A DNA stretch of 64,000 nt from Parapedobacter sp037190485 (GCA_037190485.1 JBBCJB010000014.1:1-64000); one strand, 5' to 3'. Shown: positions 42,418 to 51,694, counted from the first letter of the stretch. Notes: generated by a model not told the origin, from the letters alone. A program made the numbers and translations.

Positions 42418-43398
42418 TAGCTTGGCCAACTCGGTCGTGATCAACACGACCTCTTCCTGCGTGAGGCTTGCCTCGGTTGCCTTGGCATTCTGGATCGCCT
42501 GTTCCGCATTGCGCGCCCCCACCAACGCAACGGTGATACCCGGCTGCGCCAGCGTCCATAGCAGCACCAGCTGGCCCAATGCGATGCCTTTGCCATCGGC
42601 TATCGGCCTGATCGTTTCCAGGAACGCGTTGGTGCGCCGGAGGTTCTCGTCGCTGAAAAAATGGATTCCCGCGCGGTGGTCGCCTTCACCGAAGGCGTGG
42701 CCAGGCTTCAGCTTGCCCGTGAGCAACCCACGTTCCATCGGGCTGTAGGCCAGGATGGATTTGCCGTGCGCGATGCAATACGGCACCACCTCGGCTTCGA
42801 TGCCCCGCTTCACCATGCTGTACGGCACCTGGTTGGAAACCACATCCACATGGCGCGAGGCTTCGGCGAGTTGCTCGGCGCCGTAATTGCAAACGCCGGC
42901 ATGCCTTACCTTGCCCTGCCGGATCAGCTGCGCCACCGCTTCCATGGTTTCCTGGATGGGCGTTGTGCTGTCCGGCCAATGGATCTGGTAGAGGTCGATG
43001 TAGTCGGTGCGCAACCGCCGGAGACTGTCTTCGCACTCCTTGATGACGCTTTCCTTACCGGCAAACCTGTAAATGTCGATGTCCTTGCCGCCGTTGTCCT
43101 TGCTCTGCATGGCCAACGTGCCTTTTGCCAAGTCCCACCGCATGCCAAACTTGGTGAGTATATGCACCTTGTCTCTCGGGATGCCCTTGATGGCCTCGCC
43201 CACGATCTCTTCGCTTGTGCCCTGACCATAGATGGGGGCGGTGTCTATGGTATCCACGCCCAAATCGTAGGAAGCGCGGATGGCCTGCACCGCATCCTTG
43301 CGCTCGGAACCGCCCCACATCCAACCGCCTGCCGCCCAAGCGCCGAAGGTGATCACCGAAAGGCGGAGGTCCGTTCCCGCCAATGTCCTGTATTCCAT
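42403..43398 (-). CDS. Aldo/keto reductase
   Basis: The protein has 331 residues, a full AKR barrel. Asp52 and Tyr57 in DTIDTAPIYGQG, the later Lys (ILTKFGMRW) and the His (YQIHWPD) make the catalytic tetrad. The NADPH-binding end (VALVGARNAEQAIQNAKA) is present. The substrate is unknown. It is a single gene, divergent from DUF4407 and convergent with trmD. Confidence 0.94.
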   Translation of the reverse strand: MEYRTLAGTDLRLSVITFGAWAAGGWMWGGSERKDAVQAIRASYDLGVDTIDTAPIYGQGTSEEIVGEAIKGIPRDKVHILTKFGMRWDLAKGTLAMQSKDNGGKDIDIYRFAGKESVIKECEDSLRRLRTDYIDLYQIHWPDSTTPIQETMEAVAQLIRQGKVRHAGVCNYGAEQLAEASRHVDVVSNQVPYSMVKRGIEAEVVPYCIAHGKSILAYSPMERGLLTGKLKPGHAFGEGDHRAGIHFFSDENLRRTNAFLETIRPIADGKGIALGQLVLLWTLAQPGITVALVGARNAEQAIQNAKATEASLTQEEVVLITTELAKLSIVK

Positions 43399-43474
43399 GC
43401 TGCATAATTAGCATATTCATCCCATATTCCGGCACATTCGTCACACTTTTTCGTCCATCCATCCCAGCGAGCGT

Positions 43475-43482
43475 TACTTTTG
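43475..43482 (+). promoter_or_regulatory. -7 box of the DUF4407 gene
   Basis: TACTTTTG matches TAnnTTTG, 70 bases before the ATG at 43553. No -33 match at standard spacing. Confidence 0.45.
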
Positions 43483-43552
43483 CGCCAACAGATCAAGAAC
43501 TGTAACATTTTGGCATTCAGCCCGTCTTACTAGCGATGGATATCCGATTACC

Positions 43553-44638
43553 ATGGAAAAAATAACGCGTTTCTTTTGGTGGTGCAGCGGCGTGCACCAA
43601 GACACCCTTGAAAAGTACCCCGCAGAGCACAGCAAGTACGTGGGCATCGGTGCCACCATCTTCTTCACGGGGCTGTTTGCGGCCTTGTCGGGCGGCTATG
43701 CGCTGTATTTCGTATTCAGTGGCGGCGATACCGCCTGGTTGTATGCGCTGCTGTTCGGCCTGCTGTGGGGGCTGGCCATCTTCAACATGGATCGGTACAT
43801 CGTATCCAGCATCAACAAAAACGCTGGCGGCTTCAAGCAATTCCTGCAAGCCACGCCCCGTATCCTGCTGGCCATCCTGATCGGCATCGTCATCTCCCGC
43901 CCGCTCGAACTCAAGGTGTTCGACAAGGAAATCCGCGGCCAGCTCCGCGAAACCTACCTGGATCGCCAACGCGCGCACATCGACACGCTCAACAACGCCT
44001 TTGAAAGCAAGTATGCGCTCGAGATTGGCAAGATCGAGGAATTGAAAGCCGAGCGCGACTCTACCGCGGCCGCCATCCAAGCCGACCGCGTGAAGCTGAA
44101 AATGGAGACGTTCGGCGAGAAGTCGGTGGAGACATCGGGCATCGTGGGCTATGGCCCGTATGCCAAGCAACGCCAGGCGGAGCTGGACAAGCAGGAGCGG
44201 TACCTGGACACGCTGCGCAACCGCATCGGGCAGCAGGAAGCCTACATCCAGCAGCGCAAACGGTTCGAAGGACTCTTGGAGGAGCAGCTGCTCACGGGCG
44301 CGCAACTGGACAGTGCGGTGAACCTGGCCGGCTTCGCCGACCGCAATGCCGCCTTGAACGACCTGAAATACCACCGCGACGGCAGCACGAACAGCGCCAA
44401 CTACTGGGCAATAACCTTCATCATGCTCCTGTTCATCTTCTTCGAATGCCTGCCGGTATTCGTGAAGCTCATGAGTGCGCGAGACGCCTATGACATCGCG
44501 CTGAAGGACCGGCAGCTCGTGGACGTGCACCGCTCGGGCAAGGACCGGGATGCCGACATGGCCATCATCGACGGCACGCATGATGTCAAAGTGGCGCGTG
44601 GCATCGAACGGGAACGATTCATCACGGAATTGCCCTAG
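43553..44638 (+). CDS. DUF4407 membrane protein
   Basis: The protein has 361 residues. It starts MEKITRFFWWCSGVHQDTLEKYP, the DUF4407 opening. Three membrane helices lie at about 30-55, 60-82 and 98-118, then a long coiled coil (about 125-265, many Glu, Lys and Arg), then a last helix at about 284-305 before a polar tail. The conserved AIFNMDRYIVSS follows the second helix. The family is widespread in Bacteroidota and has no assigned function. It precedes a LytS-type kinase by 62 bases. Confidence 0.88.
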   Translation: MEKITRFFWWCSGVHQDTLEKYPAEHSKYVGIGATIFFTGLFAALSGGYALYFVFSGGDTAWLYALLFGLLWGLAIFNMDRYIVSSINKNAGGFKQFLQATPRILLAILIGIVISRPLELKVFDKEIRGQLRETYLDRQRAHIDTLNNAFESKYALEIGKIEELKAERDSTAAAIQADRVKLKMETFGEKSVETSGIVGYGPYAKQRQAELDKQERYLDTLRNRIGQQEAYIQQRKRFEGLLEEQLLTGAQLDSAVNLAGFADRNAALNDLKYHRDGSTNSANYWAITFIMLLFIFFECLPVFVKLMSARDAYDIALKDRQLVDVHRSGKDRDADMAIIDGTHDVKVARGIERERFITELP

Positions 44639-44700
44639 TTCGCACCAATTTGTTGCCTGCCACGGGCAAACCGGCTTACTTTGCCGGAAAATCATTCGCA

Positions 44701-46101
44701 ATGAAATTCAATCGCATCGAAAGCATTCTGGCCACGGGGATATACCTGTTCATCCTGATCCTGCTCTATAGCAAGCAATCGCCCGATATGGGCACACGGC
44801 AAGCGCTATGGCTGTTTGGTTACACCACCACCATCTACGGCTGTTTCATGCTGGTCAGCCAACTCATCGTCCCTCGCCTTTTCAGGCAGCGTAAAATCGA
44901 GATCGGCATTTTGCTGTCGGTCATCCTGTTCTTCGGTACCTGGCTGGGCCTGGCCTTGAGCGCCTGGGTCAAGGGCGAGCATTGGGGGCACCGGCAAAGC
45001 ATTTGGGACTACCTACCCGAGGGCGAGACCTTGGGAGCGACCTTAATGGTATTTGCGGCGCTCTTCGCCTACGAGGCCACCAAACGCGCCATCGGTTATG
45101 CGCAAGGAAACAAGGAGGTGTTGGGTACGCGGATCGCCCGTGAAAGCCTGATCGTGCTCGGTGTAGGCACATTGATTTTCTTCCTGCTGTTGTCGCTCGA
45201 AGAAAAGCTTGGTATCTTATGGCTTTCAGCTATACCGTATTCCTATCTACTATACGCATTATGCGTGTATTGGCTTATTCCGCTGTGTGAAAAGAAAAAA
45301 ATCGGATACCTTCCCTTCGCCATCGGGTTATCGTTTGTCCTGTTTATCCCGTTCGGCACGCTGTTCATCAACATCACGAAATTAGCGGGGGCGGTTTACA
45401 TCGTAGAATGGCTGTGCCTAACCGTGATTGTATTACCTTTATCCCACTACGTATACCATCGACAAAAGGTGCGCCTGGCGCAACTGTTCAACCTCAGGAT
45501 GGCGCTCGGACAAACCTCGGCCGACCTGAGTTTCCTCCGCTCGCAGATCAATCCGCATTTCCTCTTCAACATCCTCAACACGCTATACGGTACGGCCTTG
45601 CAGGAAGACGCCGAACGGACGGCCAGCGGCATCCAGAAGCTCGGCGACATGATGCGCTTCATGCTGCACGAGAACAATCAGGACCGTATCCTGCTGGCCC
45701 GGGAAATCGAATACCTGCGCAATTACATCGACCTGCAGCTCCTGCGCACGGTCACCTCGCCCGGCATCGTCGTGGAATGCGACATCAACGACGCACTCGA
45801 CGGCACGTATGTTGCCCCCATGCTGCTCATCCCGTTTGTCGAAAACGCCTTCAAGCACGGCATCAGCCTACAGGAAAGGTCGTGGATCAAGATCAGCCTG
45901 CATGAGGCCGATGGAAGCGTCTATTTCGACGTGCACAACAGCATCCACCGCAAGGCGGATTCCGATCCCGAACGTGGCCATTCGGGCATCGGGCTGGAAA
46001 ACGTGAAGCAACGGTTGGCCATGCTCTATCCCGGCAAGCACGAGTTGGTGATCCGCGAGACCGCACAGGAATTTTTCGTACATTTGACCATCCAACGATA
46101 G
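44701..46101 (+). CDS. LytS-like sensor histidine kinase
   Basis: The start at 44701 (MKFNRIESILATG) gives 466 residues. Several membrane helices fill residues about 10-260; then comes the LytS-type His-kinase box FLRSQINPHFLFNILNTLYG with His286, and a HATPase with LLIPFVENAFKHGI and GHSGIGLENVKQRL. The LytTR regulator gene starts five bases after its stop. Such pairs often control envelope or efflux genes in this phylum. Confidence 0.95.
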   Translation: MKFNRIESILATGIYLFILILLYSKQSPDMGTRQALWLFGYTTTIYGCFMLVSQLIVPRLFRQRKIEIGILLSVILFFGTWLGLALSAWVKGEHWGHRQSIWDYLPEGETLGATLMVFAALFAYEATKRAIGYAQGNKEVLGTRIARESLIVLGVGTLIFFLLLSLEEKLGILWLSAIPYSYLLYALCVYWLIPLCEKKKIGYLPFAIGLSFVLFIPFGTLFINITKLAGAVYIVEWLCLTVIVLPLSHYVYHRQKVRLAQLFNLRMALGQTSADLSFLRSQINPHFLFNILNTLYGTALQEDAERTASGIQKLGDMMRFMLHENNQDRILLAREIEYLRNYIDLQLLRTVTSPGIVVECDINDALDGTYVAPMLLIPFVENAFKHGISLQERSWIKISLHEADGSVYFDVHNSIHRKADSDPERGHSGIGLENVKQRLAMLYPGKHELVIRETAQEFFVHLTIQR

Positions 46102-46106
46102 CGTGC

Positions 46107-46793
46107 ATGACCGCCATTGCCATAGACGACGAACCCATTGCCCTCGATGTGATCGCCAGCCACGCGGCCAAGGTGCCATTCCTTGACCTCCAGGCCAGCT
46201 TCACGAATGCGTTCGAAGCGCTGGATTTCCTGCGGCTCAACCCCGTCGACCTGCTTTTGCTCGACATCAAGATGCCCGACATCTCGGGCATCGAGTTTTT
46301 CAGGAGCCTGAACCGGAAACCCTTGGTGATCTTTACCACGGCTTATTCCGAACACGCCGTGACGGGTTTCGAATTGGACGCCGTGGATTACCTGCTCAAG
46401 CCCTTCTCGCTGCCCCGTTTCCTGAAGGCCTGCAACAAGGCACAGGAGTGGCTGGAACTGCGGGCTACGCCCGACGGAAAACCGGGCTATATGTTCGTCA
46501 AGACGGGCTACGACCAGGTGAAGATCGATTTCGAGACCATCGATTACCTGGAGGCTACGGGCAACTACGTCAACTTCGTACTGGGCGACCGGCACATCCT
46601 GAGCCGCATGACCATCTCGGAATGCGAAGGCCTGTTGCCCGCGGATCGTTTCATGCGCATCCACCGTTCGTTCATCGCCTCGTTGGGCAAGATACAGAAA
46701 ATCGAACGCCACCAACTCACGGTAGGCGGCAGCATCCTCCCCGTTGGCGCTTCGTACCTCGCGGCGATAAAACGGCTCGCCGACCTCGCGTAG
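46107..46793 (+). CDS. LytTR-family response regulator
   Basis: The protein has 228 residues. The receiver domain has IDDEP, the phosphoacceptor Asp53 in LLLLDIKMPD and Lys in LLKPFS. The LytTR DNA-binding domain follows at about 130-225 (IDYLEATGNYVNFVLGDRHIL, FMRIHRSFIASLGKIQKIE). Its stop is followed four bases later by two palindromes in tandem upstream of tolC. Confidence 0.96.
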   Translation: MTAIAIDDEPIALDVIASHAAKVPFLDLQASFTNAFEALDFLRLNPVDLLLLDIKMPDISGIEFFRSLNRKPLVIFTTAYSEHAVTGFELDAVDYLLKPFSLPRFLKACNKAQEWLELRATPDGKPGYMFVKTGYDQVKIDFETIDYLEATGNYVNFVLGDRHILSRMTISECEGLLPADRFMRIHRSFIASLGKIQKIERHQLTVGGSILPVGASYLAAIKRLADLA

Positions 46794-46797
46794 CCAA

Positions 46798-46835
46798 CTG
46801 TCCGTTTTCGGACACCCACTGCCCGATATCGAACA
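46798..46835. promoter_or_regulatory. Tandem palindromic operator upstream of tolC
   Basis: CTGTCCGTTTTCGGACA (46798-46814) has perfect arms TGTCCG/CGGACA. A second, imperfect copy, CTGCCCGATATCGAACA, lies at 46819-46835, 21 bases (two helical turns) further on. Palindromes of the form CTGTnCGnnnnCGnACA before efflux or FtsX-type permease genes recur in Bacteroidota, from memory. The distance to the tolC ATG is about 100 bases. Confidence 0.6.
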
Positions 46836-46935
46836 AAAACGGCTGGACAACCCTTGGGTAACCCCCTTATTCACTTTGGTTTGCGAGTTTGGCGCAACCT
46901 ATGTATAGCGCTATGCCAAAAAAGAACGTAACGAC

Positions 46936-48270
46936 ATGTTTGATTGGTTCCGATCCCTGATATTTGGATGCTTGCTGTTTGGATTCGCGGTGGGTCCTGC
47001 GTTCGCGCAGGATTCCCTGACCCTGGAGCACTGCATCGACTTGGCCCTTGAACACAACCTCAACGTGAAGCGAAGCCAGCTACGCACCGCACACGAGGCG
47101 GTGAACTACCGGCAAACCAAACAGAACCTGCTCCCCTCGCTGGGCGCCGGCGTGAGCCACAGCTACAGCGCCGGGCGGCCGCTGAATCCCGTCACGAACG
47201 AGTACGAAACGCGGAGCTTCATGTCGGGCAGCCCCAACCTGTCGAGCCAGTTGCTGCTGTTTGACGGCTTGGCCATGTTCCGCAACATCACGCAGCAAGC
47301 GTTTGCGTATCGGGCCACCCAGTTGGACGAGCAGCTGCTGCGGGAGCAGACCGCCCTCGACGTCACGTCGGCCTACATCCAGGCCCTCACCGCGCGCGAC
47401 GTGGCGATCCAGATCGATAGCCAGCTGGCCGTGACGCGCCAACACCTGGAGCGCAGCACGCTGCTCCACGCCGAAGGCGCGATATCGCCCGGCAGCTACT
47501 ACGACATCAAAGGGGAATATGCCGACAACCTCAATAGCCTCAATAACGCCAGAAATGCTTTCAATGACAACCTGATCAACCTGTTCAAGCTGCTGAACCT
47601 CCCGTTCGATCCGGACGTGAAACTGACGTCGCTGCAAGGGCTGCCGCTGTCGGCCGACGTCAATACCGACGACGCGCTGTACCAGGCGGCCGCGGAGCGC
47701 TTAAGCTTTATCCGGGCGGCCGACCATTGGACGAAGTCGGCCGAATTTGGCGTGAAAGCGTCGCGATCCGGGTTCTTCCCGAGGCTGTCCATGGGGGCGG
47801 GGCTATCCAGCAACTATGCCAAAGGCGGCGAGGGCACCTACTACGACCAGATCCAGAACAACCTGATCCGATCGCTCGGGTTTTCGCTCGAGATACCGCT
47901 TTTCTCGCGCTTCACGGTACGCAACAACGTTTCGCGCGCCAAGCTGAACCTGCTCGATGCCGAATACACGGCCGATGCCCGCCGGAATGAGCTCCAGCAA
48001 GCAACCAGCCAGGCGCTGTTCAACCTGGAGGCGGCCAAAGAGCGATACCATAACCTGGTGGATCAAGTGGCGCACTACACCGAGTCGTTCCGGGTCGCCG
48101 AAGTCCGCTTCAACACCGGCGCCATCAATTCGGTCGAATTCCTCATCGTCAAGAACAAGGTTGACAATGCCAACGCGAGTTTGGTCATCGCGCGTTACCA
48201 ATGGCACCTACGCCAGCGGATCGTGGATTACTTCAACGGTGAACTGCACGTGCCGCAAGCCGATCAATGA
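46936..48270 (+). CDS. TolC-family outer-membrane efflux protein
   Basis: The protein has 444 residues with a signal peptide (about 1-25, cleavage after AFA). It shows the duplicated TolC helix plan: LTLEHCIDLALEHNLNVKRSQLRTAHEAVNYRQTKQNLLPSLGAG, later FEVKASRSGFFPRLSMGAGLSS-like repeats of the motif, and the coiled helices ALFNLEAAKERYHNLVDQVAHYTESFRVAEVRFNTGAINSVEFLIVKNKV. TolC proteins form export ducts with an adaptor and an inner-membrane pump; neither is encoded next to it. Its stop shares a palindrome with the stop of the convergent ABC gene. Confidence 0.94.
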   Translation: MFDWFRSLIFGCLLFGFAVGPAFAQDSLTLEHCIDLALEHNLNVKRSQLRTAHEAVNYRQTKQNLLPSLGAGVSHSYSAGRPLNPVTNEYETRSFMSGSPNLSSQLLLFDGLAMFRNITQQAFAYRATQLDEQLLREQTALDVTSAYIQALTARDVAIQIDSQLAVTRQHLERSTLLHAEGAISPGSYYDIKGEYADNLNSLNNARNAFNDNLINLFKLLNLPFDPDVKLTSLQGLPLSADVNTDDALYQAAAERLSFIRAADHWTKSAEFGVKASRSGFFPRLSMGAGLSSNYAKGGEGTYYDQIQNNLIRSLGFSLEIPLFSRFTVRNNVSRAKLNLLDAEYTADARRNELQQATSQALFNLEAAKERYHNLVDQVAHYTESFRVAEVRFNTGAINSVEFLIVKNKVDNANASLVIARYQWHLRQRIVDYFNGELHVPQADQ

Positions 48271-49328
48271 TCGGTGGCCGCCAGCGCATGGTGCCTCGAG
48301 ACCGACACACCGACTTCGCTTCCCAGCGGAAACCTGCCCACGGCAAGGTTGATGGCCGATAACCGGAGCGCACCCCGGCGCAGCGACAGCTCTTCGTAAA
48401 ATCCCTTGAACCGGACGTCGGTCACCTCGAAAGCGGCATCGTCCGGCCCGCGCAGATCCAGCCACTCGGGATGGACAGCAAGGGGGCTATCGCCCTTGAG
48501 CCCCAAAGACGCCGCCTCGGCCGCGTCGAGGATGTTGCTCTTGGCAATCAGGCGCGCGGTATAGGCATTGGGCGGTTGTTCGTAGAGCGAAGCCGGTTGG
48601 CCCGCGGCCACGATCCGCCCGCCTTTCAGCACGATCAATCCATCGGCCAACGAAAGCACCTCGGCCGGATCGTGCGAAACCAATACGATCGTCAGGCCGG
48701 TGTCTGCTACGATTCCCATGATGTCCTGTTGCAGCTTTTCGCGGAACGAGGCATCCACTTGGTTGAACGGTTCATCCATCAGCAGCACCTCAGGCCCCGT
48801 AACCAATGCCCGGGCAATGGCCGTGCGCTGCTTTTCCCCACCGCTCAGTTCCACCACGCGTTGTTTGGCCAAGTGGGCGATCCGCAACCGCTCGAGGATG
48901 GCCGCCGTCTTTCCCGTCTTTGCATCCAGATCGGTGTTCGAAAGCTGCGACGCCACGTTGTCCCATACGTTTGCGTAGGTATTGAGGTCGTCGAACCCCT
49001 GCGACACCATGCGCATGGCGTCGTGGCCGGGGATGAGTTTGTCGCGGCGCGTAGGTACCCGCCAGCCCCGGTAGCGCACTTCACCGGCTTCGGGTTCCAG
49101 CAGCCCGTAAATCAGTTTCAGCACCGTGCTCTTGCCGCTGCCGCTCTCGCCGATGATGGCCGTGATCCGGCCCTCCGGAATGCCGAACGTGAGCCCGTCT
49201 ACCGCGACGATACGCGTCTTGGCCTGGAACGAAAGACGGAGGCGTTCGCCGTGGATGAGGGGGAGGCCGCTACGCTGCACATCGTTGGGCACCGAGCAGC
49301 TTGGGTAAACTGAAGGGGGTGTTGACAT
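48264..49328 (-). CDS. ABC transporter ATPase without neighbouring permease
   Basis: The protein has 354 residues from the ATG at 49328. It has Walker A GESGSGKST (60-68), the Q-loop in MRMVSQGFDDL, signature LSGGEKQR, Walker B VLLMDEPFNQVD and the switch His in LVSHDPAEVL. About 110 residues at the end look like a TOBE-type regulatory domain, as in PotA/FbpC importers. No permease or binding protein gene is adjacent. The ATG abuts the T-run of a terminator, so a GTG a few codons in (Val13 or Val17) may be the real start. Confidence 0.92.
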   Translation of the reverse strand: MSTPPSVYPSCSVPNDVQRSGLPLIHGERLRLSFQAKTRIVAVDGLTFGIPEGRITAIIGESGSGKSTVLKLIYGLLEPEAGEVRYRGWRVPTRRDKLIPGHDAMRMVSQGFDDLNTYANVWDNVASQLSNTDLDAKTGKTAAILERLRIAHLAKQRVVELSGGEKQRTAIARALVTGPEVLLMDEPFNQVDASFREKLQQDIMGIVADTGLTIVLVSHDPAEVLSLADGLIVLKGGRIVAAGQPASLYEQPPNAYTARLIAKSNILDAAEAASLGLKGDSPLAVHPEWLDLRGPDDAAFEVTDVRFKGFYEELSLRRGALRLSAINLAVGRFPLGSEVGVSVSRHHALAATDH

Positions 49329-49360
49329 AAAAAAAGCCTACCGCCAGCTGGCAGGTAGGC
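49329..49360 (-). terminator. Intrinsic terminator after the beta-barrel gene
   Basis: On the minus strand GCCTACC...GGTAGGC (49336-49360) encloses a second small stem, GCCAGCTGGC, and is followed by seven T (49335-49329). It ends the sigma / anti-sigma / barrel operon. The T-run touches the ATG of the ABC gene. Confidence 0.8.
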
Positions 49361-49392
49361 ACAAAAGTACGAATTATATCGGTATGCGGGGA

Positions 49393-50280
49393 TCAGAACC
49401 CAAGCATCACGCCGAAGGTGAAGTTTTGCAGGCCCGCCTGCTGCGGACTGTTCTCGAACAGGTCGTTGAAATAGTACTTGCCGTAGATGCCGAGCCCACC
49501 CACGCCGAACCGCGCGAAGGCGCCATAGCGGAACTGCGTGAAGTTGTAGTCGTCCTTGAACTTCTGCTTGCCCAGCTCGTCGCTCTTGAAGCGCTGTGTG
49601 CCCTTGAGCAGGAAGCCCCCTTCCGGGCCGAACGCAAATTTGAGGCGCCCCAGGCCGCTGTAGTGTTTGCTTCGCAACTCAAAGGTGAGCGGCAAACGGA
49701 GGTAGGTGGCGGTGAGCCTGTTCTTCGAATAATCCACATCGGAATGCGTCCAGGTGAGCGGCGTGGTATTTTCGTGGAAGTCGATGTTTTCCCGCAGGCG
49801 GATGATCGTCCAGTCGAATCCGCCGGACAGGAATACCCGGAAGTGGTCGTTGAAGCGATAGCCGGCTTGCAGCACGTCGAAACCGAGATTGACGGTCTTG
49901 CCCGGTCGGTACCGGAAATCCCGGTTGTCGTCACCCAGCGTGAAGCTGCCGTTATCGACCAGCTTGACCAACCCCAGGTCTACGCGTGAAAACGTGATGC
50001 CGTAGATGGGTCGCGCGTTGCGTTCCTTGGCAACCGACACCGCCACCGTGGTCTTTTCTTCCTTGCTGGCGGTACTATCGATCGTGTAGTTTTTCTCGGT
50101 CTTCTCGATGGTGACCACGCCCTCGTCCTTGCCCGGGATGTGGATACGGACTTTCCGTTTCTCACCCGTCTTGATGTCTTCCATGATCACGGTATCCATG
50201 ACCGTACGGGTTTGTGCGTGTGCCGCGGTCGTCGCGATCGTCGCGGCGAAAAACAATGCGGTAAGGCTAGCGTATTTCAT
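49393..50280 (-). CDS. Outer-membrane beta-barrel protein
   Basis: The protein has 295 residues with a signal peptide (about 1-22). After a polar, charged stretch (MEDIKTGEKRKVRIHIPGKDEGVVTIEKTEK) come alternating aromatic/polar strands ending in Phe (FTFGVMLGF), the sign of a small outer-membrane barrel of the PorT/OmpW-like type. It is the third gene of an operon with an ECF sigma factor and its membrane partner, so the barrel may be the target or sensor of that system. Confidence 0.85.
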   Translation of the reverse strand: MKYASLTALFFAATIATTAAHAQTRTVMDTVIMEDIKTGEKRKVRIHIPGKDEGVVTIEKTEKNYTIDSTASKEEKTTVAVSVAKERNARPIYGITFSRVDLGLVKLVDNGSFTLGDDNRDFRYRPGKTVNLGFDVLQAGYRFNDHFRVFLSGGFDWTIIRLRENIDFHENTTPLTWTHSDVDYSKNRLTATYLRLPLTFELRSKHYSGLGRLKFAFGPEGGFLLKGTQRFKSDELGKQKFKDDYNFTQFRYGAFARFGVGGLGIYGKYYFNDLFENSPQQAGLQNFTFGVMLGF

Positions 50281-50309
50281 CTGCTGCTAAATTAAAAGGT
50301 CTGTTATCG

Positions 50310-51116
50310 TTATTTGAGTTTCTTCTTCTTGTTTTTCGCCAATCCGAAATTGAAGTCCAGCTTCAGCGAGCCTTCGCCATCGTTCGAGAACGTGACGACC
50401 TTCTCGTCGCGTTGGTCAACGGTACCCACCACGTAGTTCAGGATCGTGCTGATGCCGAATGCCGGCTTCTCGCCGTGCGTGGATGCCAACAGGCTCTCCT
50501 CCTCCTCATCGGGGATCAGCGGCTCGATGTCGGGCACGCGGGCCAACGCCTCTTCGGGCTGGGGCGACACGTCCACGGGTGGATGGGGTGTCGATGTCGG
50601 CATGGCTACCTCGCGATCTCGAACCGCCGGTTGGGTGTTGTTTTCCGCCACGCGCAGGTTGGTCGCGTTGGTTTCAACGGCCGATTCAACCACGCGCGAT
50701 GGTGCCGTTTTGGCTGCATCACGCTCCTTGTGATCTTTTTTTGCGAACAGCCGCTTCAGTCGCTCCACGTCGAGCGGTACCGGATCGGGTATCGGCGCCT
50801 CGTCGGGCTTTTCCGCTTGTACGGGTTGGGCAGGTGCTTGCGTAGCGGCTCCGGCCGCGCCCTGCAGGTACGTCACCGCAACCGGACGATCGTACCAATA
50901 CGCAACGCCGATGCCCATCAGCAATAGGGCGGCCACCGATAGCCACCGCATGGCGAATCGGCCCCGCTTCGGCGCCATCGCCACGGCCCGGTCAACGCCT
51001 TCCGTGTCGAGCTGCGTGGCAATCTTGTGCCACAGGCCCGCCGGAACCTTCGGCCTGAAGCCGTCGAACTTCTCCTTCAATTGCCGATCGAAATCAGTTC
51101 TTTCATTGGGGTTCAT
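50310..51116 (-). CDS. Single-pass membrane protein, probable anti-sigma factor
   Basis: The start at 51116 (MNPNERTDFDRQLKEKFDGF) gives 268 residues. A short cytosolic domain (about 1-65, with FRPKVPAGLWHKIATQLD) is followed by one membrane helix (about 68-86) and a Pro-, Ala- and Glu-rich periplasmic region with no recognised domain, ending in a basic KNKKKKLK tail. The ATG overlaps the sigma factor stop (ATGA), the usual sign of a sigma / anti-sigma pair. It is not FecR-like. Role inferred from context. Confidence 0.8.
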   Translation of the reverse strand: MNPNERTDFDRQLKEKFDGFRPKVPAGLWHKIATQLDTEGVDRAVAMAPKRGRFAMRWLSVAALLLMGIGVAYWYDRPVAVTYLQGAAGAATQAPAQPVQAEKPDEAPIPDPVPLDVERLKRLFAKKDHKERDAAKTAPSRVVESAVETNATNLRVAENNTQPAVRDREVAMPTSTPHPPVDVSPQPEEALARVPDIEPLIPDEEEESLLASTHGEKPAFGISTILNYVVGTVDQRDEKVVTFSNDGEGSLKLDFNFGLAKNKKKKLK

Positions 51117-51694
51117 CTTTTCCCTCCTTCCTGTTGTTTTATCCTTTCCTTGAGCCACGTCCTGGCCCGCGACAGTTGCGATTTGGATGCCCCTTCGCTG
51201 ATCTGCAGCGCTTCGGCGATTTCCTTGTGCGAATACCCTTCCAAGGCATACATGTTGAATACCATGCGGTACCCCTCGGGCAACGCCCGTATCACCCGCA
51301 AGAGGTCTTCGCATTCCAGCCTGTCCATCGCGAACGTGTGTTGCTCATCGTCGTAGCTGGCGTCTAGCTCCACCGCATGGCCCGCGCGTTGGTTGCGGCG
51401 ATACGTCTCGATGGCGGTATTGACCATGATGCGCCGTATCCATCCTTCGAATGAGCCCTCGCCGCGATAACTTTCCATATGGCCAAAGACCTTGATAAAT
51501 CCCATTTGTAGCATGTCTTCTGCTTCAAACGTACTGTTTGCATAGCGCATACACACGCCCAACATTTTTGACGCCACCGCCTGATAGAGCTTTTCCTGCG
51601 CTTGGCGGCTACCGGCTTTGCAACCTTCGTACAAACTATCAATGGTAATCGTCTGCTCCAACTTGCGTGTGTTGTTTATTGGTATGATGCCCAA
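51113..51694 (-). CDS. ECF RNA polymerase sigma factor
   Basis: The protein has 193 residues. Sigma region 2 lies at about 30-95 (QEKLYQAVASKMLGVCMRYANSTFEAEDMLQMGFIKVF, with FEGWIRRIMVNTAIETYRR), region 4 at about 135-185 (LPEGYRMVFNMYALEGYSHKEIAEALQISEGASKSQLSRARTWL). It is of the general RpoE-like class in this phylum, not FecI-like. Four-base overlap with the downstream anti-sigma gene. Its targets likely include its own operon. Confidence 0.94.
   Translation of the reverse strand: MGIIPINNTRKLEQTITIDSLYEGCKAGSRQAQEKLYQAVASKMLGVCMRYANSTFEAEDMLQMGFIKVFGHMESYRGEGSFEGWIRRIMVNTAIETYRRNQRAGHAVELDASYDDEQHTFAMDRLECEDLLRVIRALPEGYRMVFNMYALEGYSHKEIAEALQISEGASKSQLSRARTWLKERIKQQEGGKR

Noticed and set aside
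46860..46935. Sigma-54 promoter before tolC
   Set aside because: The region has TTTGG and TTGC pieces, but no GG and GC pair at the required ten-base spacing.
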